Positions 1-8,959 of a stretch of DNA of 64,000 nt are shown here, one piece after another. The DNA is from PMG-095 sp037200885 (GTDB lineage: Bacteria > Myxococcota_A > Polyangia > Polyangiales > Polyangiaceae): contig JBBCIN010000002.1 of the NCBI GenBank assembly GCA_037200885.1, positions 558,001 to 622,000 on the forward strand, given 5' to 3'. The number at the start of each line of letters is the position of its first letter. The first letter of the stretch is position 1. The position numbers and the translations under genes are program-made. The notes below the pieces were generated by a model. The model saw nothing but the letters and a program-made list of their open reading frames with translations. It searched no databases and had not been told where the DNA came from.

Positions 1-2886
1 GTTGGCGAACGTCACCACCAAGATGCTGTTCGCCGTCGCGACGCCCACGCACATGATCGCACCCATGAGCGCCGGCACGCACAGCGTGGTCCGTGATAAA
101 AACAGCATCCATGCAATACCGGAAAGCGCACCCGGCAGCGCAGTCAGGATCAGAAACGGATCGAGCCAGGATTGAAAGTTCACGACCATCAACAGATAAA
201 CCAGCAAAACGGCGAAGATCAGGCCATAACCCAAGCTCGCGAACGACGATTCCATACTCTCGATCTGGCCTTTGAGCTTGACCGTCGTGCCCCGCGGCAG
301 CTCCGGTGCAAACTCGGCAATCGTTTGGCGAAGCCGCTTCGACATCGTGCCCAGATCGCTCCGCTCGACGTTGGCGAGGATGTCGAAGGTGGGCATCGAG
401 TTGAAATGGGTGATGTTGGTAGCGCCCGCGGTGCGCGAGATATGCGCCACGTTGGTGAGTAGCTGCGGCTTGCCGTCGGCGGTACCGACGGGCGTCGCTT
501 CTAGCGCCGCAAGACTGTCCAAACGGTGCTGAGGCGTCTGCACGGCCACCCAATACTGAATCCCTCGCTTGGGATCGAGCCAATACGTCGGCGTCGTCTG
601 TCCGCTGGAAGAGAGTGAGATGAGTAGATCATTGGCGATGTCCCGTTGGGTGATTCCAAACTGGCTCGCTGACTCGCGGTCCACCTCCACCAAGAGCTGT
701 GGCGTCTCCGGGACTTGATGAAGACGCACGTCGACAGCGCCGGGCAGATTTCGGATCGAGCGGAGCAAGCCTTGGGCAAGCTTGAGGTTTGCTCCGAGAT
801 TCGCAAGAGGCCCGCTAATCTGCACGTCGACCGGCGCCGACACGCCGAAGTTTAGCACCTGCGTCGAGATGTCCGGCGGTAGGAAGAAGAACGTGGTGCC
901 CGGGTAGGTCTCGTCGAGTGCGCGCCGCAACGAGCGAACATAGTCGGCGGTGGAACGGTGGTGCTCTTTCAGCGCGATCATGATCTCGCCGTCGGCCGAC
1001 GAGATCATGGTGCCGTCGCTCATCGAGAGATTGACCGCACTGACCGCGACCCCGATGTTGCTGATCAAATTGGCCAGCTCCGACTCCGGGATCACGGAGG
1101 CAATCGTGCGCGAAAAGTTGCTGAATCTTCGTTCCGTCTCTTCGATGCGCGTGCCAGGTTCGACGCGAGCGTGCAGCCGGATCAGACCGGCATCGACGCT
1201 AGGAAAGAAATCTTGACCAATCAGTGGAAAGAGCGCGAGTGAAGACGCGGCCAGCAGCAAGAACCCGGAGATGGTGACGCCCGGGTGGGCCAAGGCCGAC
1301 CCGAGTAGCTCCGCATACGCACCCTTCAAGCGTTCGAAGCGGCGCTCGAACCCGGCATGAATTCGGCTCCAGAGCTCGGGCCGCGAGCCCCGCACGTCCG
1401 CCCGTGCCTCGAACTTCAGCAAGTAACTCACTAGTGTGGGGACCAAGGTGCGCGACAAGAAGTAAGAAGTAAGCATCGCGAACACCACCGCGAGCGCCAG
1501 CGGCAAGAAGAGCGAGCGAGCAGGACCGGTCAGGAAGGCCACCGGCACGAAAACGATGCAGATGCACAACGTCGAGACGAAGGCGGGCACCGCGATTTCC
1601 CGCGCGCCATCCAGGATAGCCACCAGCGGAGACTTGTTCTGCGAAAGGTTGCGATGAATGTTCTCGAGCTCGACCGTCGCGTCATCGACCAGGATGCCGA
1701 CCGCCAACGACATGCCGCCGAGCGTCATCAAATTCAGACTTTGTCCGATCAGACCCAAAGCGACGATGGCTACCAAGATGGACAGCGGGATCGAGACCAC
1801 GACCACCAGCGTGCTGCGCCAGCTGCCCAAAAAGAGCAGCATCATTAGCGCAGTGAGCCCCCCCGCCACCACGGCCTCGCGCACTACGCCGTCGATCGCG
1901 GCACGCACGAAGACCGACTGATCGAAGAGCGGCGAGACCTTCAGCTCTTTGGGCACGGTGGCAAGCACGGCCGGCAACGCCTCGCGAATGCGCCTCACGA
2001 CGTCCAGCGTGCTTGCTCCCGCGGACTTGAGGATGGGCATGATCACGGCGCGCCGACCGTGCGCGTGCACGATGCTGCTCTGCGGAGCGAAACCGTCCCG
2101 CACGTTGGCCACATCACGCAAGAACACGGTCGTGCCGCGCACCGTTCGGATCGGAATGTCGTTCAGTTGCTCGATCGAGTCCGGGCTGCCATTGAGCAGA
2201 ACGGGATACTCTTGGCTACCGAGCTTGATTGAGCCGGTCGGCAGGGTCAGGTTCTGCGCGCTCACGGCGCTGATCACGTCTCGCGGCGAAAGTCCCCAGG
2301 CGTACAGCTTCGAGAGATCGAGGTCGACCATGACTTGCCGTTGCTTGCCTCCGTAGGGGTACGGAAAACCCGCGCCCTGCACGGTCGCGATGCCAGCACG
2401 CACGAAATTCACGCCGTAGTCGAAGAGTTGCTGTTCGCTCAATTGCTCGCTCTCGATCGCGAGCTGCATCACGGGCGCGTTCGAAGCGCTATAACGCAAG
2501 ATCAGCGGTGAGCTTGCCCCTGGTGGCAAGGCTCGCAGCGCCTGCTGCGAAACTGCAGTGATTTGCGCCGTCGCTGCCTCGACCTTGGCACCGGGATGGA
2601 AGAAAATTTTGATGACCGAGACGCCGGTCAGAGTTTGGCTCTCGGTGTGCTCGATATCGCTGACGGTCGTGCTGAGTTGGCGCTCGAAACCGGTGACGAC
2701 GCGCTTCTCCATTTCATCCGGCGGCAGCCCGCCGTAAGTCCAAACCACCGCCACGACCGGAATGTCTATCTCCGGCAGGATGTCGCTCGGCATGCGCTGA
2801 ATGGCGATCGCGCCCAAAAGCACGATCAGCACCGCCATCACCACGAAGGTGTAGGGGCGGTTCAGAGCAACTCGCACTAGCCACAT
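1..2886 (-). CDS. RND-family efflux transporter (AcrB/HAE1-like inner-membrane pump), 3' part cut by window edge
   Basis: The frame is open from the ATG at 2886 to base 1 with no stop, so about 960 codons are present and the C-terminus lies outside. The start reads MWLVRVALNRPYTF followed by a hydrophobic first helix. Further on are the RND landmarks: a large periplasmic porter domain, then helices with GGMSLAVGILVDDATVELEN (the conserved Asp pair of the proton relay in TM4). These proteins export drugs, solvents or metabolites by proton antiport, with a periplasmic adaptor and an outer-membrane channel, neither of which is visible here. A GTCT-AGAC palindrome lies 13 bp upstream of the ATG and reads GTCTCCTATAATAGAC in the gene direction, so the pump is probably in the same regulon as the sulfur genes. 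The substrate cannot be told from sequence. Confidence 0.9.
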   Translation of the reverse strand, partial: MWLVRVALNRPYTFVVMAVLIVLLGAIAIQRMPSDILPEIDIPVVAVVWTYGGLPPDEMEKRVVTGFERQLSTTVSDIEHTESQTLTGVSVIKIFFHPGAKVEAATAQITAVSQQALRALPPGASSPLILRYSASNAPVMQLAIESEQLSEQQLFDYGVNFVRAGIATVQGAGFPYPYGGKQRQVMVDLDLSKLYAWGLSPRDVISAVSAQNLTLPTGSIKLGSQEYPVLLNGSPDSIEQLNDIPIRTVRGTTVFLRDVANVRDGFAPQSSIVHAHGRRAVIMPILKSAGASTLDVVRRIREALPAVLATVPKELKVSPLFDQSVFVRAAIDGVVREAVVAGGLTALMMLLFLGSWRSTLVVVVSIPLSILVAIVALGLIGQSLNLMTLGGMSLAVGILVDDATVELENIHRNLSQNKSPLVAILDGAREIAVPAFVSTLCICIVFVPVAFLTGPARSLFLPLALAVVFAMLTSYFLSRTLVPTLVSYLLKFEARADVRGSRPELWSRIHAGFERRFERLKGAYAELLGSALAHPGVTISGFLLLAASSLALFPLIGQDFFPSVDAGLIRLHARVEPGTRIEETERRFSNFSRTIASVIPESELANLISNIGVAVSAVNLSMSDGTMISSADGEIMIALKEHHRSTADYVRSLRRALDETYPGTTFFFLPPDISTQVLNFGVSAPVDVQISGPLANLGANLKLAQGLLRSIRNLPGAVDVRLHQVPETPQLLVEVDRESASQFGITQRDIANDLLISLSSSGQTTPTYWLDPKRGIQYWVAVQTPQHRLDSLAALEATPVGTADGKPQLLTNVAHISRTAGATNITHFNSMPTFDILANVERSDLGTMSKRLRQTIAEFAPELPRGTTVKLKGQIESMESSFASLGYGLIFAVLLVYLLMVVNFQSWLDPFLILTALPGALSGIAWMLFLSRTTLCVPALMGAIMCVGVATANSILVVTFAN

Positions 2887-2898
2887 AAGCAGACTGCC

Positions 2899-2914
2899 GT
2901 CTATTATAGGAGAC
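2899..2914. promoter_or_regulatory. 16-bp GTCT-AGAC palindrome upstream of RND pump
   Basis: Plus strand GTCTATTATAGGAGAC. Both tetranucleotide arms match and the central TATA is present. It sits 13 bp before the RND start on the minus strand; pdxJ starts 207 bp away on the other side. The core TATAAT (minus strand) could also serve as a -10 element. Confidence 0.7.
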
Positions 2915-3120
2915 CTGCAATTGCAAGCAGGGCGAGCCCGGCGTGGCGCCGCCCGGCCTCCACGGACAACTCCCTCGCAGAGGACTACGGACTTCTGGAC
3001 AAGACTCAGCAGATTTACCTTTGAATTTTACCGATAGAACGCCGGATAAATGAACCCTTTTCTGGCCAGCGGTCTCGCGTAGTAGAGTTGGCCTCGACCC
3101 TTCGAGAGCAGGAGCCTCAC

Positions 3121-3864
3121 GTGCCGCGACTGTCCGTAAACATCAACAAGATCGCGACGCTGCGCAATACGCGTCGCATCGAGATCCCGAACGTGGTGCA
3201 GCTCGCGGGAAAGGCGCTCGATGCTGGCGCCCACGGCATCACGGTTCATCCTCGACCCGACCAGCGGCACATCCGGCCGAACGACGTCGATGCGCTGGCC
3301 GAGATGCTCAAGAGCTACCCGACCGCTGAGTATTGCATCGAGGGCAACCCGTTTTACGGCTTGATTGAGCATTGTCTCAGGGCTCGACCAGTGCAGGCGC
3401 TGCTCGTGCCGGACGAGCACACCGCGTTCACCAGCAATCACGGCTGGGATCTATTGCGCCTCGACCCCGCAACACGCCGCGCCCTCACGCATGCCGTTCG
3501 TGTTTTACAGGGCGCGGGCATTCGGGTCAGCCTATTCGTCGATCCCATAGCAGAACTGATGCCAGTCGCGCGCCAGTTGGGCGCGGAGCGAGTTGAGCTG
3601 TACACAGAACCTTACGCGGCTGCGGCGGTCACCGGCAACGGCTTGGAGGTCTTGGAGCGCTACGCACGTGCCGCGCAGGCTGCGCGCGAATTCGAGCTCG
3701 GAGTCAATGCCGGACACGATCTGAACCTTCAGAACTTGGGCGCGTTCCTCAAGGGTGTGGGCAGGCTCGATGAAGTGTCGATCGGGCACGCGCTGATCGC
3801 CGATGCGCTCGAGCTCGGGATCGCCGAGGCCACCCGCCGCTATCTCGCGGTGTGCCAGGACTAA
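3121..3864 (+). CDS. pdxJ: Pyridoxine 5'-phosphate synthase PdxJ
   Basis: PdxJ condenses 1-deoxyxylulose 5-phosphate with 3-amino-2-oxopropyl phosphate to pyridoxine 5'-phosphate, the ring-closing step of DXP-dependent vitamin B6 synthesis in the cytoplasm. The protein has 247 residues, the normal length. It begins RLSVNINKIATLRNTR, and carries the ITVHPRPDQRHIRPNDV loop and a C-terminal GVNAGHDLNLQNL segment, all typical of the family's TIM barrel. GTG 3121 is chosen because family members begin right at this point; the frame stays open further upstream. It reads away from the RND pump and precedes the dienelactone hydrolase. B6 supplies PLP to cysteine and tryptophan enzymes, but no operator is placed convincingly for this gene, so regulation is unknown. 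Confidence 0.93.
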   Translation: MPRLSVNINKIATLRNTRRIEIPNVVQLAGKALDAGAHGITVHPRPDQRHIRPNDVDALAEMLKSYPTAEYCIEGNPFYGLIEHCLRARPVQALLVPDEHTAFTSNHGWDLLRLDPATRRALTHAVRVLQGAGIRVSLFVDPIAELMPVARQLGAERVELYTEPYAAAAVTGNGLEVLERYARAAQAAREFELGVNAGHDLNLQNLGAFLKGVGRLDEVSIGHALIADALELGIAEATRRYLAVCQD

Positions 3865-4000
3865 CCCCTCGGCGGCGGCCGCCTGCTCAACCTCGAGCTC
3901 TCGACCTGCAACGAAACCAGTCCAATTTTCCCATGCTCGCCGAACGTAGTGCCAAGGCACGAGGGCCGGCTGGCGCAGGGTCTTGCCTGTCGACGCAGAT

Positions 4001-4016
4001 GTCTACTATAGGGGAC
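4001..4016. promoter_or_regulatory. 16-bp GTCT-AGAC palindrome at dienelactone hydrolase start
   Basis: Sequence GTCTACTATAGGGGAC; right arm has one mismatch (GGAC). It ends 3 bp before the ATG at 4020, so its GGGGA segment is also the only Shine-Dalgarno-like sequence. Confidence 0.7.
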
Positions 4017-4019
4017 CCA

Positions 4020-4784
4020 ATGTCGTCGAGCGCAGCGTGGATCAAAACCCGAGATGGCCAAAGCGAGGCCACGGTCTTCAAACCCGACACCGGCAACGGC
4101 CCCTGGCCGGCAGTGCTGGTTTACATTGACGGGCGAGGCATTCGGCCAGCCTTGTTCGAGCTGGGCGAGCGCATCGCGCAAGCGGGCTACCTGGTGCTGC
4201 TGCCTGACCTGTTTTACCGCGGGGGCAAGTACGAAGCCCCCGACGCCAAGCGCTTCAGCGAGGACGAAGCGTTTCGGAGTAACTGGCGCAGCAAGTACAT
4301 GGCCACCGCGACCAAGGCAAACATCCAGTCCGACACGGAATCGTTCCTGTCCTTCTTGGCAGCACGACCGGATGTGCGCTCGCTCGCCATCGGCACGACG
4401 GGCTATTGCATGGGTGGCGGCCTCTCGCTCGCGGCGGCAGGGAATTTCGCTGACCGAGTGATCGCGGCAGCGTCGTTCCACGGGGGCAACCTCGCCACCG
4501 AAGCCGAGGACAGTCCGCATCGCCTGGCGCCTCGCATCAAGGCGCGCGTCTATGTCGCCGGCGCGATCGAGGACCCTTCATTTCCCGATGAACAGCAGCA
4601 ACTGCTCAGCGAGGCTTTGCGAGCGGCAAAGGTGAATCACACAGTCGAGACCTATGCGGGCGCCAAGCACGGCTGGGTGGTGTCTGACTCAGCGGTCTAC
4701 AATCGCGAAGCATCCGAGCGACATTACCGGGCGCTCATCGCGCTCTTCGACGCCACGCTAAAGAACGCGCCGCCCAAGGGCTGA
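4020..4784 (+). CDS. Dienelactone hydrolase family protein
   Basis: This is a cytoplasmic alpha/beta hydrolase of the DLH family, 254 residues. The nucleophile elbow is GYCMGGG, with Cys as nucleophile as in classical carboxymethylenebutenolidase. A late AKHGW supplies the catalytic His, and the Asp is probably in the GAIEDPSF stretch. Family members open lactone rings or hydrolyse esters and thioesters. The ATG at 4020 is chosen because it follows the operator and its purine tract by 3 bp and because the family similarity starts here, although the frame is open further upstream. The O-methyltransferase follows 21 bp downstream, probably in the same transcript. The substrate is not predictable; the operator suggests induction with the organosulfur genes. 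Confidence 0.85.
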   Translation: MSSSAAWIKTRDGQSEATVFKPDTGNGPWPAVLVYIDGRGIRPALFELGERIAQAGYLVLLPDLFYRGGKYEAPDAKRFSEDEAFRSNWRSKYMATATKANIQSDTESFLSFLAARPDVRSLAIGTTGYCMGGGLSLAAAGNFADRVIAAASFHGGNLATEAEDSPHRLAPRIKARVYVAGAIEDPSFPDEQQQLLSEALRAAKVNHTVETYAGAKHGWVVSDSAVYNREASERHYRALIALFDATLKNAPPKG

Positions 4785-4805
4785 TCGAATCGAAGGCGAA
4801 TAATC

Positions 4806-5480
4806 ATGACTCAGCAGCAGTGGTCCGAGGTCGACGAATACATCGTGAAATTGCTAGTGCAGAGCGATAGCGCGCTCGAGGCCGCGCTCGCGGATAGCGC
4901 CCAGGCGGGACTGCCGGCGATCAACGTCGCGCCAAACCAAGGCAAATTTCTCTCGCTCCTGGCCAGCATTCAGGGAGCGAAGAACATCCTCGAGATCGGT
5001 ACGCTCGGCGGCTACAGTACCATCTGGCTCGCACGCGCGTTGCCAGCCGGCGGGCGACTCGTGACGCTGGAGCGTGATCCGAAGCACGCCGAGGTGGCGC
5101 AGCGAAACCTGGCCCGCGCTCGACTGGGCGAAGTGGTCAGCGTTCGCGTCGGACCCGCGCTCGAAACGTTACCCCAACTCGCCGCCGAAGGGCTGCCGGC
5201 GTTCGACTTCGTATTCATCGATGCCGACAAGCAGAGTATTCCAGAGTATTTCGAGTGGGCCCTGAAGCTGACCCGCGTCGGCGGCGTGATCGTCGTAGAC
5301 AACGTCGTCCGCAAGGGCGCCGTCCTCGATGCGGAGACGAGCGATCCCAACGTGCAGGGCGTTCGCCGCTTCAACGAACTGCTCGCAAAGACCTCACGGG
5401 TCAGCGCTACCACGGTGCAAACGGTCGGCAGCAAAGGTTACGATGGCTTCGCGCTGGTCCGAATCACGAGCGGAAGCTAG
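4806..5480 (+). CDS. SAM-dependent O-methyltransferase (caffeoyl-CoA OMT-like family)
   Basis: The protein has 224 residues. Its Rossmann-type SAM-binding motif I is ILEIGTLGGYSTIWLA (about residues 60-75), the acidic end of beta 2 is in LVTLERD, and the metal/substrate region is FDFVFIDADK. This is the usual layout of bacterial cation-dependent O-methyltransferases that act on catechol-like substrates. The start ATG 4806 lies 21 bp after the dienelactone hydrolase stop, which suggests a two-gene operon under the operator at 4001. A link between a lactone hydrolase and a catechol-type methyltransferase could mean aromatic compound processing, but this is inference. Confidence 0.85.
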   Translation: MTQQQWSEVDEYIVKLLVQSDSALEAALADSAQAGLPAINVAPNQGKFLSLLASIQGAKNILEIGTLGGYSTIWLARALPAGGRLVTLERDPKHAEVAQRNLARARLGEVVSVRVGPALETLPQLAAEGLPAFDFVFIDADKQSIPEYFEWALKLTRVGGVIVVDNVVRKGAVLDAETSDPNVQGVRRFNELLAKTSRVSATTVQTVGSKGYDGFALVRITSGS

Positions 5481-5622
5481 CTAGCCGCGCCGACCCTCAC
5501 CCACCGGATGCGTCTTCGAGAGGAGGGTAGGGTCGAGGCCGACGCGAAGGTGTCTCACGGACGGGCCAGGTCAGCAGCAGTCGTGCGTTTCTGGCGCAAG
5601 ACCGACCGACCACTTGGTTGGC

Positions 5623-5642
5623 CAAGTTGTCTTGACAACTTG
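5623..5642. promoter_or_regulatory. 20-bp perfect inverted repeat upstream of gntR-trpBA
   Basis: CAAGTTGTC-TT-GACAACTTG, two 9-bp arms with a 2-bp spacer, 28 bp before the likely gntR start. It overlaps TTGACA sequences that resemble a -35 box. It differs from the GTCT-AGAC palindrome. A likely autoregulatory operator for the adjacent GntR protein. Confidence 0.6.
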
Positions 5643-5669
5643 ACAGATTGGATCCAGCCTCGGGCAGCC

Positions 5670-6404
5670 GTGTTGAACCCTGCTTCGCCCTTGCCCCTCT
5701 ACCATCAGCTGGCAGCGTTGCTCAGCGGGCGCATCTCGAGCGGTGAGCTTTCGATCGGAGCGCGTTTACCCTCCGAGCCGGAACTGTCGCGCGAGCACGG
5801 CATTGGTCGTCCCACCGTGCGCCAGGCGACCGAGCTCTTGGTCCAGCGCGGCCTGATCGAGCGCCGGCGCGGCTCCGGTACGTACGTGCGCCAGGCCGAG
5901 CAGCGCGTGGATCTATTCTCACTCGCAGGCACGTTATCGAGCTTTCAAAAGGGCGGCATCGAGATCGAGAGCGAGCTCGTGCGCAAAGTCAGCAAGCGCC
6001 GGGTTGCCGCCGATGCCGAAAACCCATTCTCGGGGCGACAGGCCTACCATTTTCAACGACTGAGCAGCGTGAAAGGGAAACCCGTGTTGTGCGAGGAGCT
6101 GTTCCTCGATCCAGCGGTCTTCCCCGACTTGCCGAGCGTATCGCTCTCAGGGGTATCGCTCGCCCAGGTCGTGCAGGAGCGCTACTACTTGCGGCCAACC
6201 CACGCTGAGCAGAGCTTTAGGGTTGCGCGTGCGCCGCTCTCGATCAGCAAGCTGCTTCTGGTTCCGAAAGCCGAGGCCGTGTTGCTGGTGAAGCGCACGC
6301 TGTTCTTTCCACGCGCCGAACGCGCCATCTTCTCCGAACTGTATTGCCGTACGGACGATCTCGTCTTTTCTCAAACCCTATCCACGGAGCCACACCATGG
6401 CTGA
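5670..6404 (+). CDS. GntR-family transcriptional regulator, HutC/UTRA subfamily
   Basis: The protein has 244 residues. The N-terminal winged helix-turn-helix spans about residues 8-72 and includes LPSEPELSREHGIGRPTVRQ and the wing RRRGSGTYV. A C-terminal UTRA ligand-binding domain follows, ending about residue 235. HutC-type regulators dimerise and release DNA on binding a small effector. GTG 5670 is chosen because the HTH similarity begins a few residues later; the frame is open upstream to 5508 but that part reads as noncoding. The stop overlaps the trpB ATG by 8 bp, so it is translationally coupled to trpBA and most simply controls that operon. Whether it also binds the GTCT-AGAC sites cannot be decided from sequence. 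Confidence 0.88.
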   Translation: MLNPASPLPLYHQLAALLSGRISSGELSIGARLPSEPELSREHGIGRPTVRQATELLVQRGLIERRRGSGTYVRQAEQRVDLFSLAGTLSSFQKGGIEIESELVRKVSKRRVAADAENPFSGRQAYHFQRLSSVKGKPVLCEELFLDPAVFPDLPSVSLSGVSLAQVVQERYYLRPTHAEQSFRVARAPLSISKLLLVPKAEAVLLVKRTLFFPRAERAIFSELYCRTDDLVFSQTLSTEPHHG

Positions 6405-7641
6405 GCCGATTCGCGCTGACCGAGGCTATTTTCAAGGCTTCGGTGGTGCGTACATCCCCGAGATCCTGCACGCGACGTTCGAAGAGCTGACGCTCGCGTT
6501 CGAAGCTGCGAGGGCGGACCCGAGCTTCTGGGCAGAATACGTGGAGCTCATGGGCAGCTATTCCTGCCGCCCCACTCCCCTCACCTTCGCCGAGAATCTG
6601 ACCAAACATTTCGGGGGCGCGCGTATCTACATCAAACGTGAGGATTTGAACCACACCGGGGCGCACAAGGCCAACAACGTCATGGGCCAAGGGCTCCTGG
6701 TAAAACGCTTGGGCAAGCGCCGTGTGATCGCAGAGACGGGCGCGGGGCAACACGGCGTGGCCACCGCCACGATGGCCGCTAAATTCGGCTTTGATTGCAC
6801 CATCTACATGGGCGAAGTCGACGTCGAACGTCAAAGACCCAACGTGTTCTGGATGGAGCAACTAGGAGCCAAGGTGGTCTCCGTCACGGAGGGCTCGCGG
6901 ACGTTGAAGGACGCGATCAACGAAGCGTTCCGCGACTGGGTCTCGAACATGGATGACACGCACTACGTGCTCGGGACCGCCTGCGGCCCGCATCCCTTCC
7001 CCGAGATGGTCACCTATTTTCAATCGCTGATTGGACAAGAAGTGCGTAAGCAGATCTTGGAGCGCACGGGCCAGCTGCCCAAGCGGGTTTACGCCTGCGT
7101 GGGCGGAGGCTCCAATGCGATGGGTATTTTCAGCGGATTTTTGGCTGATCCCGGGGTCGAGCTCGTCGGCGTCGAAGCCGCCGGGCGCGGTCTCCACACG
7201 CACGAGCACGCGACTCGACTCTCGAGTCCAGATGCGAGCATCGGTGTGGCGCAAGGCTATAAGACTTACTTTTTACAAAATAGCGACGGTCAAATGAACG
7301 AGACGCACAGCGTCGCGGCCGGCCTCGACTACGTGGGCGTGTCGCCCATTTTGGCTGCCTTTCACGAGACCGGCCGCGCCCGCTTCGCCGCCGCAACGGA
7401 CGCGGAAGTCGTCGCAGCGCTCAAGCTAACCATCCGCAAAGAAGGCCTGATCCCGGCGCTCGAGTCCTCTCACGCTTTTGCGCAGGCGTTCGCCGAGGCG
7501 CCAACGCTCCGTCCCGAAGACGTGATCCTGATCAATCAGTCGGGCCGGGGCGACAAGGACATCTTCACCATCGCCGATGCCTTCAAAGATCCGAAGTGGG
7601 AAGCTTTCATTCAAAAGAAAGCGGAGAGCTACCGTGCTTGA
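6397..7641 (+). CDS. trpB: Tryptophan synthase beta chain
   Basis: TrpB makes tryptophan from indole and serine with PLP. It has 414 residues. The PLP lysine is K91 in NHTGAHKANN and the catalytic Glu is E113 in IAETGAGQHGVATAT. The phosphate-binding loop CVGGGSNAMG is intact. The N-terminus (FGGAYIPEILHATFEEL) and SYSCRPTPL segment depart from the usual proteobacterial TrpB1 sequence, which suggests a second, specialised copy or horizontal transfer. It overlaps gntR by 8 bp and trpA by 8 bp. No other trp genes are nearby, so it may serve a local pathway rather than bulk tryptophan synthesis; that is inference. Confidence 0.92.
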   Translation: MAEPIRADRGYFQGFGGAYIPEILHATFEELTLAFEAARADPSFWAEYVELMGSYSCRPTPLTFAENLTKHFGGARIYIKREDLNHTGAHKANNVMGQGLLVKRLGKRRVIAETGAGQHGVATATMAAKFGFDCTIYMGEVDVERQRPNVFWMEQLGAKVVSVTEGSRTLKDAINEAFRDWVSNMDDTHYVLGTACGPHPFPEMVTYFQSLIGQEVRKQILERTGQLPKRVYACVGGGSNAMGIFSGFLADPGVELVGVEAAGRGLHTHEHATRLSSPDASIGVAQGYKTYFLQNSDGQMNETHSVAAGLDYVGVSPILAAFHETGRARFAAATDAEVVAALKLTIRKEGLIPALESSHAFAQAFAEAPTLRPEDVILINQSGRGDKDIFTIADAFKDPKWEAFIQKKAESYRA

Positions 7642-8395
7642 GGCTTACCTGCGAGAAAAGCGTAAGCAGCAAGAAATTTTGCTCATGACCCACATCGTGC
7701 TCGGCTATCCCGATTTCGATACCAGCCTGCGCTTGGTCGAGATCATGGTCGAGAGCGGCGTCGAGCTGATGGAGCTTCAAATTCCGTTCTCCGAACCGAT
7801 CGCCGACGGCCCGGTGATCCTGCGAGCCAACCAGCTAGCATTGAGCGGCGGATCGACCGTCGCACGCTGCTTCGAGTTTGCAACGGAGGTGGCGCAGCGC
7901 TTTCCAATCCCGTTTTTGTTCATGAGCTACTACAACGTGCTGTTCAAGCACGGCACGCCCTCGTTCGTGAAGCGTATGGCGGCGGCGCGTTTGAAGGGCG
8001 CGATCGTGCCCGATCTCCCCCCAGAAGAAGGGCAGGAATACCTGACGGCGATGGCCGACTCGGCGCTCGATCCGATCTTCATTTATTCGCCCAACACCAA
8101 ACCAGAGCGCTTGGCATCCCTCGCCAGCTATGGGCGGGGCTTCGTTTACTGCGTGGCACGCAAAGGGGTAACGGGGAGTCGCACTGCGTTTTCCGACGAT
8201 CTGAGCGCGTACTTGGCGCGGGCTCGGGCCGCGACCCATTTGCCGCTCGCGGTCGGCTTCGGTGTCCAAGAGCGAGCGGACGTCGACTTTTTGAGGGGCA
8301 AGGCCGACATCGCCGTGGTCGGCAGCGAGACACTGCGCATCCTCGACCAACGGGGTCTCGCTGGGGTCAAGCCGTTCTTGCACAGCCTGCGTTAG
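7634..8395 (+). CDS. trpA: Tryptophan synthase alpha chain
   Basis: TrpA cleaves indole-3-glycerol phosphate and passes indole to TrpB through a tunnel. The product has 253 residues. The catalytic pair is present: Glu in MELQIPFSEP (equivalent of E49) and Asp in IADGP (D60). Later barrel motifs YCVARKGVTG and AVGFGV form the phosphate-binding region. GTG 7634 is chosen because it overlaps the trpB stop (GTGCTTGA) and places the protein at family length. The phosphate loop and active residues suggest a working enzyme. The downstream sigma-like fragment starts about 12 bp after the stop. Confidence 0.9.
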   Translation: MLEAYLREKRKQQEILLMTHIVLGYPDFDTSLRLVEIMVESGVELMELQIPFSEPIADGPVILRANQLALSGGSTVARCFEFATEVAQRFPIPFLFMSYYNVLFKHGTPSFVKRMAAARLKGAIVPDLPPEEGQEYLTAMADSALDPIFIYSPNTKPERLASLASYGRGFVYCVARKGVTGSRTAFSDDLSAYLARARAATHLPLAVGFGVQERADVDFLRGKADIAVVGSETLRILDQRGLAGVKPFLHSLR

Positions 8396-8407
8396 ACTCA
8401 GCGCCGT

Positions 8408-8959
8408 TTGCCGGCCGAGTCCGCGCCGAGACGCAGATGCAGCACCCGGAGAGCGACGGCGTATCGAGACGCTTACGTGACCGCGTTCAAAAGACCGTCC
8501 GAGTTGCACGAGGACCAAGCCTTCGCGGGTTGGGTCAGACGCATCGTCATCGCCACCGCCTCGAACCATCGTCGGCGCGCTCGCACGGCTTGGCTCCCGC
8601 TCGACGAGCGGACCTTGCCTCCTGTCCTGGACGCCGAAGAACGGCACTGGAACGAAGAACAGCAACGCCGGCTGGCGCGCTCGCTGCTGACACTCTCGCA
8701 AGAGGAGCGACACCTGTGCGAACTCCATTACCACGGGCATTGGAGCGCCGAACGCCTGGCGCGCGAGGGGCGAACGGTCACCGCGACCATCCGCAAACGC
8801 CTGCAGCGGATTCGCGACAAACTGCGAAAGGAGATCGAAGTGGACGAACAGAGGATTTTGAGTTCCCATCCCGTACCAACAGACCTTCCAGCCAGCATCG
8901 CCGAGCTACTGGCTCGACCGAGACTGGTCGATCTCCCGGAGAACCCGTCGGAGCGGTGA
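8408..8959 (+). pseudogene. ECF sigma factor-like protein, N-terminally truncated
   Basis: The reading frame holds the end of sigma region 2 (RDAYVTAFKRPSELHEDQ, then FAGWVRRIVIATASNHRRR) and a region-4 helix-turn-helix (LSQEERHLCELHYHGHWSAE, then TIRKRLQRIRDKLRKEIE). The first 30-40 residues of region 2, with the normal acidic DAEDVVQ-type stretch that contacts core polymerase, are missing. The frame abuts the trpA stop, and only a TTG at 8408 is available. Either this is a deletion remnant or a deliberately reduced sigma-like partner. The C-terminal extension overlaps the PheS-like start by GTGA. Sigma activity is unlikely without region 2.1-2.2. Confidence 0.6.

Noticed and set aside
5670..6404. 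GntR protein as binder of the GTCT-AGAC palindromes
   Set aside because: It lies in the trpBA operon with its own different inverted repeat; no palindrome of the class stands before it. Not excluded, but no evidence.
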